Notes: generated by a model not told the origin, from the sequence alone. 41,594 nt of DNA from Taibaiella sp047605615 (GCA_047605615.1 JASGFI010000005.1:1-41594), one strand, 5' to 3'. Counted from the stretch's first letter, positions 8,063 to 16,906 are shown. A program made the numbers and translations.

Positions 8063-8839
8063 CTATTTCAGGTTAATTTTTATTTGTTCCAGCATGTGCC
8101 GCAACTGTATCAATGATTCTTTTAAGTCCAATTTTTTGTTTACCTCCACCTTTTCCGACTTTATTTTTTCCCTGGCCCCCTTTATGGTGTGTTTTTTTTC
8201 TTTGACCAAGTGGTGTATCAGGCGCAGCTCGGCTATGTCTGCCGGTGTGTATAGACGGTCGCCTTTGCGGGTTGTGCGGGGTTTCAGTTTAAATTCCGTG
8301 GTCCAAAACCTGATGTGCGACGTGTTGACGGCAAAAAACTTGGCCACTTCGCCGATGGAATAATAATTTTTCCGCAAGTCCCAATCGGGCAGCGGCACAG
8401 GTTCTTCATGTTCCGTCACATCATCGTCCTCCGTTGGTTCTTCGTCACCCTGGTTAATATCGGTTTCCCCTGCACTGTTTGCTTCCGGTTGTTTTTCCTG
8501 CAGCATTTGGGGCTTTGGCGTATCGTCTATAAGCGTTGCGCCGAACGGATAATCCTCATGGAGCAAGGCGGCATAATCTGCTTGAACCAATTCGCCAAGT
8601 ATTTGCTTGTCCAGATAATCGTCGCCCTGTTGCTCCTCTATATACCGAAAGCCGGGTACTTCCACCGATTCGGTTTTTATGTCGGTTGGTTGCTCTGCGG
8701 TTACGGTATCATTTTGTGTTTCTTCACCGGCATTGCCCCGAGGTTCGTCTTTTTGCGCGTTGCCCGATTTTTTCTTTTTGGGTTCGGGCTGTGGCAAAAA
8801 CTCCTCATCGTCGAATAAAGTTAAAACACGCGTTTCCAT
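8063..8839 (-). CDS. MerR-family regulator with long acidic N-terminal region
   Basis: A 258-residue protein whose C-terminal third (about 155-235) is a MerR-type winged helix: YYSIGEVAKFFAVNTSHIRFW, then the arm GDRLYTPADIAELRLIHHLV. A helical, charged tail follows, which probably dimerises. The first 150 residues are acidic, proline-rich and low in complexity, and have no recognisable ligand domain. This inverted layout, with the DNA-binding domain behind a disordered segment, is unlike classical MerR proteins but occurs in Bacteroidota. The ATG at 8839 is chosen over an upstream TTG. It is the first gene of a two-gene unit with the thioredoxin-like protein, whose terminator follows. Target genes and signal are unknown. 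Confidence 0.82.
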   Translation of the reverse strand: METRVLTLFDDEEFLPQPEPKKKKSGNAQKDEPRGNAGEETQNDTVTAEQPTDIKTESVEVPGFRYIEEQQGDDYLDKQILGELVQADYAALLHEDYPFGATLIDDTPKPQMLQEKQPEANSAGETDINQGDEEPTEDDDVTEHEEPVPLPDWDLRKNYYSIGEVAKFFAVNTSHIRFWTTEFKLKPRTTRKGDRLYTPADIAELRLIHHLVKEKKHTIKGAREKIKSEKVEVNKKLDLKESLIQLRHMLEQIKINLK

Positions 8840-8878
8840 TTCATATCGTTTTGCCGTGAACAACTAACACGCCACGCC

Positions 8879-8908
8879 CTAAGGTAAGGCCATTGCCGCA
8901 GCAACAAA
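8879..8908 (-). promoter_or_regulatory. Candidate promoter of the merR-thioredoxin unit
   Basis: On the minus strand TTTG (8905-8908), 18 bases, then TACCTTAG (8879-8886). The -7 box differs from TAnnTTTG at one position and the spacer is one base short of 19. Confidence 0.4.
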
Positions 8909-9006
8909 AATAAAGGTTTCAAGCCAAACCATGGCAGCTATTTATCCCGTTGGCGTTTTTGATGGCCATGGGATCCACGCAAATTTATCCCAAAAAACCA
9001 TTCATG

Positions 9007-10104
9007 TCAAAACCATTTTTTCCTGATAAAAAACAGCAGCATCAACAGCGAAATGCCGAACATGAACACCACCGCCATGGCAAAACCGTGTGGGTAATCC
9101 TGAAAAGGAATCTCCTTGAAATTCATCCCAAAAATGCCGCCTATAACCGTAGCCGGAGCCAATAGCGTGGTAACCACCGTAAGGATTTTCATCACCTGGT
9201 TCATGCGCATGTTTACTTGGTTCATATATAGGTCTTGAATGTTCAAGGCCATTTCCCTGTAGTTTTCGGCGTATTCTATGGCCAATGTTATATGGTCGTA
9301 CACGTCTTTGAAATACTTGCGGTTTTGGTTGTTGACAAGCCTATTTTCTGTATGCCAAAAGGAAGTAACCAATTCGCGAACGGGCGTTATGGCACGCTTT
9401 ACCACCACTATCTCCTGCCTCAACAGCGTAACTTTCAACAGTACTTTTCCATTGGGATTGGTGGTCAACACTTCGTCTTCCAGTTTTTCCAACCTATCCG
9501 AAAGCTGCTCCAATACGGCAAAGTAATCGTCCACCACCGCATCTATGAGCAAGTAGGCCAAATAATCGGCCTCCTTTTTGCGCACGGGGGCCGCGGCATT
9601 TTTCAGTTTTTCGCGTATGGGGTTGAAGGGGTCGCGGCGCGGGTCGGGCTGGAAGGACAGCACCAATGCCCTGCCTAATATCAGGCTTAGCTGTTCTACT
9701 TGCACTATGCCCGTATCGGCATTGTAGGTAAGCATGGGCAGCAATGCAAACAGGTGATTGTCCATGTCATCGGCCTTGGCGCGCTGGCCTATGCTCAAAA
9801 TATCTTCCACCAACAAGGGGTGGATGCCAAAGTGGGCGCATAATTGTTCTACCTCGTGCTTGCGCAGGCCGTCCACATTTGCCCACAGTATTTCGTTGCT
9901 GCCGTCCATGGCGCAGCAATCTTTGATGTCGGAACTGTCGTATTCTTCAAGTTTTTGTTCGTTGTAGCGGTATATGGAGAAATGGGTGGGCGTGTCGGTA
10001 GTAGCCAGCACCTCCCGCTTGGGGTTGTAGGTAGTTTGCTTTTTACGCGCCGTGAAAGAGGGCAGCAAATGGCCAATGGTATTTCTGTATGCTTTGCGTA
10101 ACAC
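9007..10104 (-). CDS. corA: CorA-family magnesium/cobalt transporter
   Basis: Inner-membrane divalent-cation channel of the CorA family, which works as a pentamer. The 365 residues have the usual large cytosolic N-terminal domain and two C-terminal helices. The signature GMN (326-328, in GGIFGMNFKEIP) ends the first helix, and the second runs to the very basic end RKKWF. The start is taken as GTG at 10104, because no ATG occurs in the first part of the frame and a stop lies upstream. It is a separate gene on the minus strand, 82 bases after the stop of the beta-barrel gene. Ion preference (Mg, Co, Ni) cannot be read from sequence. Confidence 0.94.
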   Translation of the reverse strand: MLRKAYRNTIGHLLPSFTARKKQTTYNPKREVLATTDTPTHFSIYRYNEQKLEEYDSSDIKDCCAMDGSNEILWANVDGLRKHEVEQLCAHFGIHPLLVEDILSIGQRAKADDMDNHLFALLPMLTYNADTGIVQVEQLSLILGRALVLSFQPDPRRDPFNPIREKLKNAAAPVRKKEADYLAYLLIDAVVDDYFAVLEQLSDRLEKLEDEVLTTNPNGKVLLKVTLLRQEIVVVKRAITPVRELVTSFWHTENRLVNNQNRKYFKDVYDHITLAIEYAENYREMALNIQDLYMNQVNMRMNQVMKILTVVTTLLAPATVIGGIFGMNFKEIPFQDYPHGFAMAVVFMFGISLLMLLFFIRKKWF

Positions 10105-10186
10105 GGCGATTGTGTGTATTAAATGAAATACACCGCTACTTTATGGGTAACAGTGTATTGCAAAGGTTAGGTATTTTATCGGAAAA

Positions 10187-10915
10187 CTACCAGCTGTGCC
10201 TGTGGGTGGCATTGAACAGGAAGCCTACCGATATGCCCCCGCCCGAATTGCGCAGGCTGTTGTTGGCATCGGCACCGGGTGCCACATTCAAGAGGCCGAT
10301 ACCGTACCAGCCGCGTATGTACAAGCCAACGGGCAATTCGTAAGCTATGGTAGCATTGGCCCACACGTCAAGAGGCCGAACCTGGTCGCGGTATTGGTTG
10401 TCGCCATAAGAAATGGCCTCGTCCTTTGGCGATGATGAACCCACGCCGTTCAGGTATTTCACATAGTCTTGCTTGAACCTGCCGCCTATGCCGTAATTGA
10501 ACGAAGGCCCTATGCCGAACCATATATGCGGGTCGTCAAATTCCTTGCCCGTTTTGTACACGGCATATACCGGCAACTGGAGGTAGGTAATGGCATAGTT
10601 GCGCTTGTCGGTTTCGGAAGCCGGCGTACCCGAACCTTCCTTGTAGCTTCTTTGGTAGTTGCTTTCGGTGCCATGGTTGAACGAGGCAAACAACCCCGGC
10701 TGGACGGAGAAATGCTCGGTAATGCCGAAATCCACGATGCCGCCCGTCTTGAACCCAAGCTGGTACTTGGTGTCGCGGGTGTAGCCGCCTATCTTTTGCC
10801 ACATGGTATTGACGGTGCCGCCTACTTCGGGGCCTATTTTAATATCTTGTGCAGTGGCGGATAATACCAGGCCGCAAAGAGAGAGCGTGCTTATAATTTG
10901 CTTCATCCTTTTCAT
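10187..10915 (-). CDS. Outer-membrane beta-barrel protein
   Basis: A 242-residue protein beginning MKRMKQ, with a Sec signal peptide (cleavage likely after SATAQ) and alternating hydrophobic/polar strands rich in Gly, Tyr and Phe. It ends in an aromatic residue (HSW), as outer-membrane barrels often do. It resembles the small barrel (PorT/OmpW-like, outer membrane protein beta-barrel domain) proteins that are abundant in Bacteroidota. The ATG at 10915 or the one three codons later (10906) could be the start; the long upstream extension of the frame is not part of the protein. The role is unknown. It lies divergently from the GT-C gene and upstream of corA on the same strand. Confidence 0.75.
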   Translation of the reverse strand: MKRMKQIISTLSLCGLVLSATAQDIKIGPEVGGTVNTMWQKIGGYTRDTKYQLGFKTGGIVDFGITEHFSVQPGLFASFNHGTESNYQRSYKEGSGTPASETDKRNYAITYLQLPVYAVYKTGKEFDDPHIWFGIGPSFNYGIGGRFKQDYVKYLNGVGSSSPKDEAISYGDNQYRDQVRPLDVWANATIAYELPVGLYIRGWYGIGLLNVAPGADANNSLRNSGGGISVGFLFNATHRHSW

Positions 10916-10925
10916 TTTGACCAAA

Positions 10926-10933
10926 CAAAGATA
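10926..10933 (-). promoter_or_regulatory. Candidate -7 element (TATCTTTG) of the beta-barrel gene
   Basis: Perfect TAnnTTTG on the minus strand, 10 bases before the ATG at 10915; a TTTT sits at the 19-base distance upstream where TTTG is expected. Confidence 0.5.
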
Positions 10934-11037
10934 ATTTTCCTGATGAAACTTTAAAACTTTTCGGCAAAATCTATTCCCAAATGCGTTTATTTTTACGGAA
11001 AGGCGCAAAAGCGTGGTGCGGCAAAGCGTTTAATTTC

Positions 11038-11045
11038 TACATTTG
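11038..11045 (+). promoter_or_regulatory. Candidate -7 element (TACATTTG) of the GT-C gene
   Basis: Perfect TAnnTTTG box 18 bases before the ATG at 11064; the -33 region reads GGTG, a half match. Confidence 0.45.
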
Positions 11046-11063
11046 CCCCACATACAAAGCAAC

Positions 11064-12518
11064 ATGAGCACTAAGGAAGTTTCGCTGCAGGCATCTACAT
11101 TGCGGTTGATATACTGGCCGGTATTGGCAATCTACGCGGCGTTGGTGCTGCTGGGCGTGGCTACCCACGAGCCTTGGCGCGACGAAGCGTTGAGCTGGTT
11201 GATGTGCAGGGACCTGGGCGTGATAGATTTGTTTAAAAGTACGCCTATCGAAGGGCACCCTCCGCTTTGGTACGCCATCATATTGCCGTTCGCAAAATTG
11301 GGGTTGCCCGCTATTTCGCAAAACTACCTGACCGGGTTCATCATGATATTGAGCGTCTGGATGTTGCTTTTCAAAACCGAGCTGCCCCTTTACCTGAAAA
11401 TACTCCTGCCCTTTTCCTATTTCTTCTTGTACCAATACGCAGTATTTGCCCGCAACCAATGCTTAGTCCCATTGTTCATGGTTGCCATAGTTGCCGAGTA
11501 CCCCAAGCGTTTTCGGCATCCCTATATATTTGCACTGTTGGTAATAGGGTTGTTCAATGCTCATTCCCTGAGTTTCACCTTGGCCGGGGGCATCGCGTTC
11601 CTTTTCCTACTGGATGCAATGCAACAGAAAAGGTTGGACAAACGAAACATAGGAGCCTTTGCGGCCATGTGCATAGGCGGCGGCTACCTTGTCCCTTTTT
11701 TCCTGCTCCGCGGTTCCAGCATGAATGCTTATGCGGAAAGGATCAAAGACCATGGCGAAGAAATAACAAGAGCTATCAATGCCGCCCTGCTTACTTATAG
11801 CGACAGTTCGGTTGCTATCATTGTCTTTATGCTAATAGCCGTATTGCTACTGCTCAGACCCAAGGCTTTCATGGTATTGGTGGCCGGCATGGTCGGCATC
11901 GTATATATACTGGGCTTTAAGTACATAGGCACTGTGCGACACCAAGGTGCTATACTGTTTGTAACATTGGGTGCCTTGGGGTTGGCGTACCATTATGACA
12001 ATGCCCCATGGAACATAAAAACCAAATTCAATTCGGCACAAGCGGTGGCCATATTGTTGTGCTTGACCCTATTGTATCAAGTCAAGACCGGCTTCGAATC
12101 TTGGAAAAAGGATCGGGAGGAACTTTATTCCGATGGCAAAAATGCCGCCGAATTTCTGATGGAAACAAACCTGGAACATTCTTTCATTATTGCCCACCGG
12201 TCTTATGCGGCTTTTTCCATTTTTCCCTACCTGCCGAAAGATGTGCGTTTCTTTTACCCCGAATGTATGGTAGAAGGGTCTTTTCTCCTGGATGACTCTT
12301 GCCATTTGGCCAACCAGTTTTTGCCCCAAGATTATGCCGTTTACGTGGCCGACACCATGTTCTACAAACCCAACCAAGCCCCGCCAAAACAACAGGTGCT
12401 GTTGCTCTTGAACGCACCCATCCGCGACCCGCAGTTGGGTGCGGGCTGGCAACTGATATACCAAACTCCCGAACCCACTATCCAAAACGACGAACAGTAT
12501 TTTATTTACAAACGATAG
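11064..12518 (+). CDS. GT-C membrane glycosyltransferase
   Basis: A 484-residue polytopic membrane protein. The first extracytoplasmic loop has HEPWRDEALSW and then EGHPPLWY, the acidic plus HPPLYY-like pattern of GT-C enzymes (ArnT/PMT/GT39-related) that move sugars from polyprenyl-phosphate carriers. About ten hydrophobic segments follow, then a soluble C-terminal part from roughly residue 350. The ATG at 11064 (MSTKEVS) is used instead of a TTG inside the promoter box. It stands alone on the plus strand, divergent from the barrel gene. Donor and acceptor are not predictable; the lipid-linked GT2 at 15.9-16.9 kb could in principle supply a donor. Confidence 0.8.
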   Translation: MSTKEVSLQASTLRLIYWPVLAIYAALVLLGVATHEPWRDEALSWLMCRDLGVIDLFKSTPIEGHPPLWYAIILPFAKLGLPAISQNYLTGFIMILSVWMLLFKTELPLYLKILLPFSYFFLYQYAVFARNQCLVPLFMVAIVAEYPKRFRHPYIFALLVIGLFNAHSLSFTLAGGIAFLFLLDAMQQKRLDKRNIGAFAAMCIGGGYLVPFFLLRGSSMNAYAERIKDHGEEITRAINAALLTYSDSSVAIIVFMLIAVLLLLRPKAFMVLVAGMVGIVYILGFKYIGTVRHQGAILFVTLGALGLAYHYDNAPWNIKTKFNSAQAVAILLCLTLLYQVKTGFESWKKDREELYSDGKNAAEFLMETNLEHSFIIAHRSYAAFSIFPYLPKDVRFFYPECMVEGSFLLDDSCHLANQFLPQDYAVYVADTMFYKPNQAPPKQQVLLLLNAPIRDPQLGAGWQLIYQTPEPTIQNDEQYFIYKR

Positions 12519-12710
12519 GCGGTATCCATTTGTATTGGGACAAGACCGCAACAGTAAAAGGCCAAAAGATTTATTTGGCAAAAAATGTTGTATGCCCAAT
12601 CCTTCTTCTTACGGCGGCGATTGGGAGGATGCCCCTTGCAACAACCAATAAATTTTACGCCCCTGCAAAAAACAGTGCTATAAGTAATTTAAAGAGTCAT
12701 TAATCTGTAC

Positions 12711-12783
12711 TGACGGAAATAGCACAAATACCGTCATTAATTTGACGGAAATTCATTAAATTTCGTCATTTTTTTGACGAAAA
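12711..12783. promoter_or_regulatory. Five alternating TGACG(G/A)AA motifs, operator-like array
   Basis: The motif occurs five times in alternating orientation: plus at 12711-12720, minus at 12731-12736 (core CCGTCA), plus at 12743-12753, minus at 12758-12768 and plus at 12775-12783. It ends five bases before the -7 box of the AAA ATPase gene. Alternating half-sites of this type usually mark cooperative repressor binding. The ATPase itself has a winged-helix segment and is one possible binder, which is inference. Confidence 0.6.
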
Positions 12784-12787
12784 CAAG

Positions 12788-12795
12788 TACATTTG
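12788..12795 (+). promoter_or_regulatory. Candidate -7 element (TACATTTG) of the AAA ATPase gene
   Basis: Perfect TAnnTTTG box 18 bases before the ATG. The -33 position falls within the TGACG array and does not match TTTG, which fits a promoter controlled through the array. Confidence 0.5.
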
Positions 12796-12813
12796 TGGTG
12801 CAAATGATTATCA

Positions 12814-13944
12814 ATGGAACTGCAAAGAATAGCGGAAAGCCTTATTTTCAAAAAATTACAACCCAATAAAGCCCTGCTTTTGCTTGGGGCCAGAAGGGTG
12901 GGCAAAACCGAATTGCTGAAAAAAATAGAGGAGCAAGCCAAAGAAAAAGTCATTTTTTTGAATGGCGACGATGTGGATACGCATAGCCTGCTGGAAGTAA
13001 GGAGCGTGGCCAATTACACCCGACTGTTGGGCGATTGTCGCTTTCTGATAATAGACGAAGCGCAGGAAATTCCCGACATAGGCAAAAAAATGAAGCTGAT
13101 GATTGACAGCATCAAGGGACTGAAAATCATTGCTTCGGGTTCGTCGGCATTTGAACTGAACAACCAAATAGGCGAGCCGCTTGTGGGCAGAATGTATTCC
13201 TTTCTACTTTTTCCGGTGGCGCAAATGGAATTCGCAACTATCGAAAACAGTGTACAAACCAAAGGCAACCTGGAAGAACGCCTGATTTTTGGCGGTTATC
13301 CAGAACTGCTGCATTTAGAGGGTGCCCTGCAAAAAGCAGATTACCTCAAAGAATTGATACACAATTATTTATTGAAAGATATCCTCACTTTTGAAGGCAT
13401 CAAAAAACGCGATACCATTTTGTCATTGTTGCAAAAATTGGCTTTCAGAACAGGAAATGAGGTATCGCTCGAAGCACTTGGGCGAGAATTGCAAATCAGC
13501 AAAAACACCGTAGAAAAATATCTGGATTTGTTCAAGAAAGTTTTTATCGTGTACGACGTAAAAGGGTTCAGCCGCAACAGGGACAACGAAATTACCAAAA
13601 TGAAAAAATGGTATTTTGTGGACAATGGCATACGCAACGCGCTCATCAGCAATTTCAATCCTTTGAATCTTCGGGACGACGTGGGCAAACTTTGGGAAAG
13701 TTATCTCAATTCCGAGAGGATGAAAAAGAATCATTACGCGCAAAGGGCGGTGGACAGCTATTTCTGGCGTACGCACACGCAGCAGGAAATAGATTTGATA
13801 GAAGAAGAAAACGGGAAACTAAATGCTTTTGAATACAAATGGAAAAACGGAAAAGCAAAAATTCCAAGCCAATTTGCATCGGCATATCCCAATGCCGATT
13901 TTTCGCTCATCAACAATGATAATTATCTGGATTTTATGACGTAA
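12814..13944 (+). CDS. AAA+ ATPase with DUF4143 domain
   Basis: A 376-residue cytosolic protein of the widespread archaeal/bacterial ATPase group with a C-terminal DUF4143 domain. Walker A is GARRVGKT (25-32) and Walker B is LIIDEAQ (78-84). A winged-helix segment follows (about 209-250, with LGRELQISKNTVEKYLDLF). The C-terminal part has EIDLIEE and FEYKWK, the D...ExK arrangement of a PD-(D/E)XK nuclease-like fold, and these residues look intact. The biological role of this family is poorly known; it is often patchily distributed and transferred. Base composition is somewhat more AT-rich than the flanking genes. The TGACG array in front suggests dedicated, perhaps self, regulation. A hairpin terminator follows the stop. 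Confidence 0.88.
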   Translation: MELQRIAESLIFKKLQPNKALLLLGARRVGKTELLKKIEEQAKEKVIFLNGDDVDTHSLLEVRSVANYTRLLGDCRFLIIDEAQEIPDIGKKMKLMIDSIKGLKIIASGSSAFELNNQIGEPLVGRMYSFLLFPVAQMEFATIENSVQTKGNLEERLIFGGYPELLHLEGALQKADYLKELIHNYLLKDILTFEGIKKRDTILSLLQKLAFRTGNEVSLEALGRELQISKNTVEKYLDLFKKVFIVYDVKGFSRNRDNEITKMKKWYFVDNGIRNALISNFNPLNLRDDVGKLWESYLNSERMKKNHYAQRAVDSYFWRTHTQQEIDLIEEENGKLNAFEYKWKNGKAKIPSQFASAYPNADFSLINNDNYLDFMT

Positions 13945-14005
13945 CCATGCTACGTTTCAACCCAAAATTGATATAATATTTCAATACATGAAGCATGTTT
14001 TTACC

Positions 14006-14049
14006 GGCCGGTGCCTTGCCATTTTACGGCAAGGCACCGGCCTTGTTTT
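14006..14049 (+). terminator. Terminator of the AAA ATPase gene, overlapping the end of the convergent gene
   Basis: Perfect 15-bp GC-rich stem (14006-14020 with 14028-14042), seven-base loop, followed on the plus strand by TTGTTTTTATATA. The stop codon of the minus-strand GT-C/TPR gene lies in the loop (14024-14026), so the right arm also encodes its last residues. Confidence 0.85.
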
Positions 14050-15952
14050 TATATAGCTCCGCCTTGGCATTGTCGTGTTGCAGGTAGTACACGTAGCTCA
14101 ACATATCGTAGGCATTTTTCAGCGTTGGGTTCAAGGCTATGGCTTGTTCCAGCGCGGCTTGTGCCTTGGGCAGGTTTTCGGGTTTGTTGGCATTGAGCAA
14201 CGCAAAGGCGTAACTTACCAACACGTATTCGTCCGAACTGTCCACCGCCAAATGCTTTTGGTAAAGCGCTACGGCACTGTCAAAATTTTTCTGTTCCACT
14301 TGTTTATAGGCGTAAAAATCGTTTTTATCCTTGCGCTTTATCACGAAACCAATGGGCGTTCCGCCGGCCGTTACCAAGTGCGCGGCACCGGCCGGTGGCC
14401 ACTTTCCGTTTTGCAACTGCCATTCGGGAATAAACCTTGAATACGAAATATAGTAGTCCCAATCCTTGTTGCCCCTGTCGTACCAGCGTACATATTCCGA
14501 GCCGTAATCTACCCAACCGGTATCTTTCCTGAAATAATAATCCATGCCTTCGAGGTTGCTGCGCACTATCATTTTTTTAGGATGCGGCTTGCCTTCTTCC
14601 TGCTGCAATACCCAGCGGGCGCTGGCCTTGCCCGAATGGCCGTAGTAATCCGTTTCAAAGTAGCCGAATGCACCATTGATGCCGCCAACGGATTCGTTGA
14701 AATAAACGTACTCATTCGGATGTTCCCTGAACGTCCAAAGTATGGCAGGTATCAGCCCCACTACCGGCACGGCGTATAGCGCATACCTAATTTTCTTTTG
14801 CATCAATACATTTTCCAAAGTAGTCAGGGTCAAAATGGCCGCACACACTATGTAAGGGTAAATGAAGAACAAGTGCCTCCACGAATCCAATATGGAAGAA
14901 TGTCGGGAACCTATAAACACCACCGGGAACAACGAAGCAAAAATGAGGAACAACTTTTTGGCCATGCCATCGGGCGTAATCTTAAAGGGCAGCGTGAGGA
15001 AGAAACCTACGTAAAGAATAATGACCACCAAGGGCGAAGAAATGGAAATCCATTTGGGCAAATAATTGCCGGGTACGTCTTGGTTAAGAATGGTTTCACC
15101 ATCGAACAACATCCGCAACGTGGTGCTACGGTTGCTCATCTCCTCCATAGTGGCCATCACATTGCTTATGGGGCCGTTCAAGCCGTAAGGCCAAAAGAAC
15201 AAACCCACAAAATAACCCACCAGCAACGAACCAAGTATGTACAGGTAAGTGCGCTTAACCTGCTTATCTTTAAGATTAAAAAGAAAAGCCCTGAAGTCCT
15301 TATCCATCAAGGCTTTGGCAGCGGCATAAACGAAGATGTAGCCTAAAAAAAGCAAGGCATTGGACGAACGCGCACCTATGGCAAACCCCCATCCCAGCAA
15401 CAGGCCAATGCAATCCGTTAGTTTAATTTTGTCTTTATAATTATCGGCTATCCTACCGAAAAAATACATGGCCATGATGAAGGCAAATGCAAAGGGAATG
15501 TCCTTGCCATTGTTCATGCTTTCGCCAAATATGCGCGGCGAAAAAATCATGGCCAACATGCCCGCCAAGCCCCATATCCAATTTTTGTTGGCAAACCTGT
15601 AAACGAACAAGCCGGTAAATATCATCAACAAGGCACCCATCGCGGCGGAGGTGGCATGGCGCACATCTACTATATGCCACTGGGGAAACAGGCGGTGTAT
15701 CACCTCGGTAGTGAGGTTGAAAAAACCTCCGTAAAATTGCTGGCCCAATTGGTGCGGGCCTTTGTCGTCGTAATTCAGGGCTTGCTGGTCGCCGTGGGCA
15801 TAGTAATTGTATATGTCTATGCCGTAGAGTATCTCCACGTCCTCGTCGCCCGTCTGGCCATAATCTTTGCTGAGGTACGGCATGAGGCAGAGCAGCACTA
15901 TGCCCGCCGCCCAAAATATTTTCTTGAATAAAGCCTGGATATTGGTATTCAT
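14024..15952 (-). CDS. GT-C membrane glycosyltransferase with C-terminal TPR
   Basis: A 642-residue inner-membrane protein. After the first helix comes YGQTGDEDVEILYG, an acidic loop motif of GT-C glycosyltransferases, followed by multiple hydrophobic helices to about residue 400. An extracytoplasmic domain follows, then two or three tetratricopeptide repeats from about 545 (EQKNFDSAVALYQKHL, ALEQAIALNPTLKNAY). The gene starts nine bases after the stop of the GT2 gene, so the pair is one operon. The GT2 would charge a polyprenyl phosphate with sugar, and this protein would transfer it to a periplasmic acceptor. The last codons overlap the terminator hairpin of the opposite gene. Acceptor unknown. 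Confidence 0.8.
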   Translation of the reverse strand: MNTNIQALFKKIFWAAGIVLLCLMPYLSKDYGQTGDEDVEILYGIDIYNYYAHGDQQALNYDDKGPHQLGQQFYGGFFNLTTEVIHRLFPQWHIVDVRHATSAAMGALLMIFTGLFVYRFANKNWIWGLAGMLAMIFSPRIFGESMNNGKDIPFAFAFIMAMYFFGRIADNYKDKIKLTDCIGLLLGWGFAIGARSSNALLFLGYIFVYAAAKALMDKDFRAFLFNLKDKQVKRTYLYILGSLLVGYFVGLFFWPYGLNGPISNVMATMEEMSNRSTTLRMLFDGETILNQDVPGNYLPKWISISSPLVVIILYVGFFLTLPFKITPDGMAKKLFLIFASLFPVVFIGSRHSSILDSWRHLFFIYPYIVCAAILTLTTLENVLMQKKIRYALYAVPVVGLIPAILWTFREHPNEYVYFNESVGGINGAFGYFETDYYGHSGKASARWVLQQEEGKPHPKKMIVRSNLEGMDYYFRKDTGWVDYGSEYVRWYDRGNKDWDYYISYSRFIPEWQLQNGKWPPAGAAHLVTAGGTPIGFVIKRKDKNDFYAYKQVEQKNFDSAVALYQKHLAVDSSDEYVLVSYAFALLNANKPENLPKAQAALEQAIALNPTLKNAYDMLSYVYYLQHDNAKAELYKNKAGALP

Positions 15953-15961
15953 TTCCGGTAA

Positions 15962-16906
15962 TCAATTTAGATGTTGTTCTATGATAAAACGTGGCCTTTG
16001 TTTCACTTCGTTGTAAATTTTGGCTACATATTCGCCCAGCAAACCTATACACAATAGTTGAATGCCGCCCAAAAAATAAATGGGCAAAACGGTAGAAGCC
16101 CAACCTACCACCGCATTGTTCAAAAAGTAAGCCACCAGCACGTATATGGACAGGAAAATACTAAGGATGAAAATGGAAAAACCACAAAATGTAACAAAAC
16201 GCAGGGGCTTGATGCTGGTGCTGGAAATGCCGCTCCAGGCAAAGGCCAGCATTTTCTTCAAGGGGTATTTGCTTTCGCCGGCAAGGCGGGCGCCGCGTTT
16301 GTAAAACACCTTGCTGCTCTTGAAGCCTACCAGGGGCACCATGCCCCGCAGGTAAAGATTTGTTTCGCCAAATTGCCTCAAAGCCGCCATGGCCTTGGCA
16401 CTTATAAGCCTATAATCGGCATGGTTATACACTTGCTCCACCCCCATGGCATCCATCAATTTGTAGAAGCCAAGGGCGGTAAGCCGCTTGAAAAAGGTAT
16501 CGGAGCTGCGGTCGTCACGCACGCCATACACCACGTCGTTGCCAGCCCGGTAGGCTTCCATCATTTTGGGTATTGCCGCCAGGTCGTCTTGCAGGTCGGC
16601 ATCTATGGATATGCAAACATCATAATCGGCAATGCTGTACAGCCCGGCCAGCAGGGCATTCTGGTGGCCAAAATTGCGCGACAACTTGAGACCCTTGAAC
16701 CGTGCATCTTTTTCGTGTATGTTGCAGATAAGCTGCCAAGTAGCGTCGCGGCTGCCATCGTCCACGTACAGCACGTAGCTACCCTTGCCTATGACGTTGG
16801 ATGCGGTAAGATTTTGGAGCAGGCTACCAAGTTGGCGGGTGGTTTCTGTTAGCACTTCCTCTTCGTTGTAGCAAGGTATAACAATAGCCAATGTCAACTT
16901 GTCCAT
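15962..16906 (-). CDS. Polyprenyl-phosphate glycosyltransferase (GT2, GtrB/DPM1-like)
   Basis: A 314-residue membrane-associated GT-A enzyme that transfers a sugar from a nucleotide donor to undecaprenyl phosphate on the cytosolic face. Visible motifs are VIPCYNEE (9-16), VDDGSRD, SIDADLQDD with the metal-binding DxD, and the ESKYPLKKM stretch before two C-terminal membrane helices (about 230-300), the typical GtrB/YfdH/ArnC layout. It is the first gene of an operon with the GT-C/TPR gene and has a textbook promoter upstream. The sugar cannot be identified from the sequence. Confidence 0.9.
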   Translation of the reverse strand: MDKLTLAIVIPCYNEEEVLTETTRQLGSLLQNLTASNVIGKGSYVLYVDDGSRDATWQLICNIHEKDARFKGLKLSRNFGHQNALLAGLYSIADYDVCISIDADLQDDLAAIPKMMEAYRAGNDVVYGVRDDRSSDTFFKRLTALGFYKLMDAMGVEQVYNHADYRLISAKAMAALRQFGETNLYLRGMVPLVGFKSSKVFYKRGARLAGESKYPLKKMLAFAWSGISSTSIKPLRFVTFCGFSIFILSIFLSIYVLVAYFLNNAVVGWASTVLPIYFLGGIQLLCIGLLGEYVAKIYNEVKQRPRFIIEQHLN

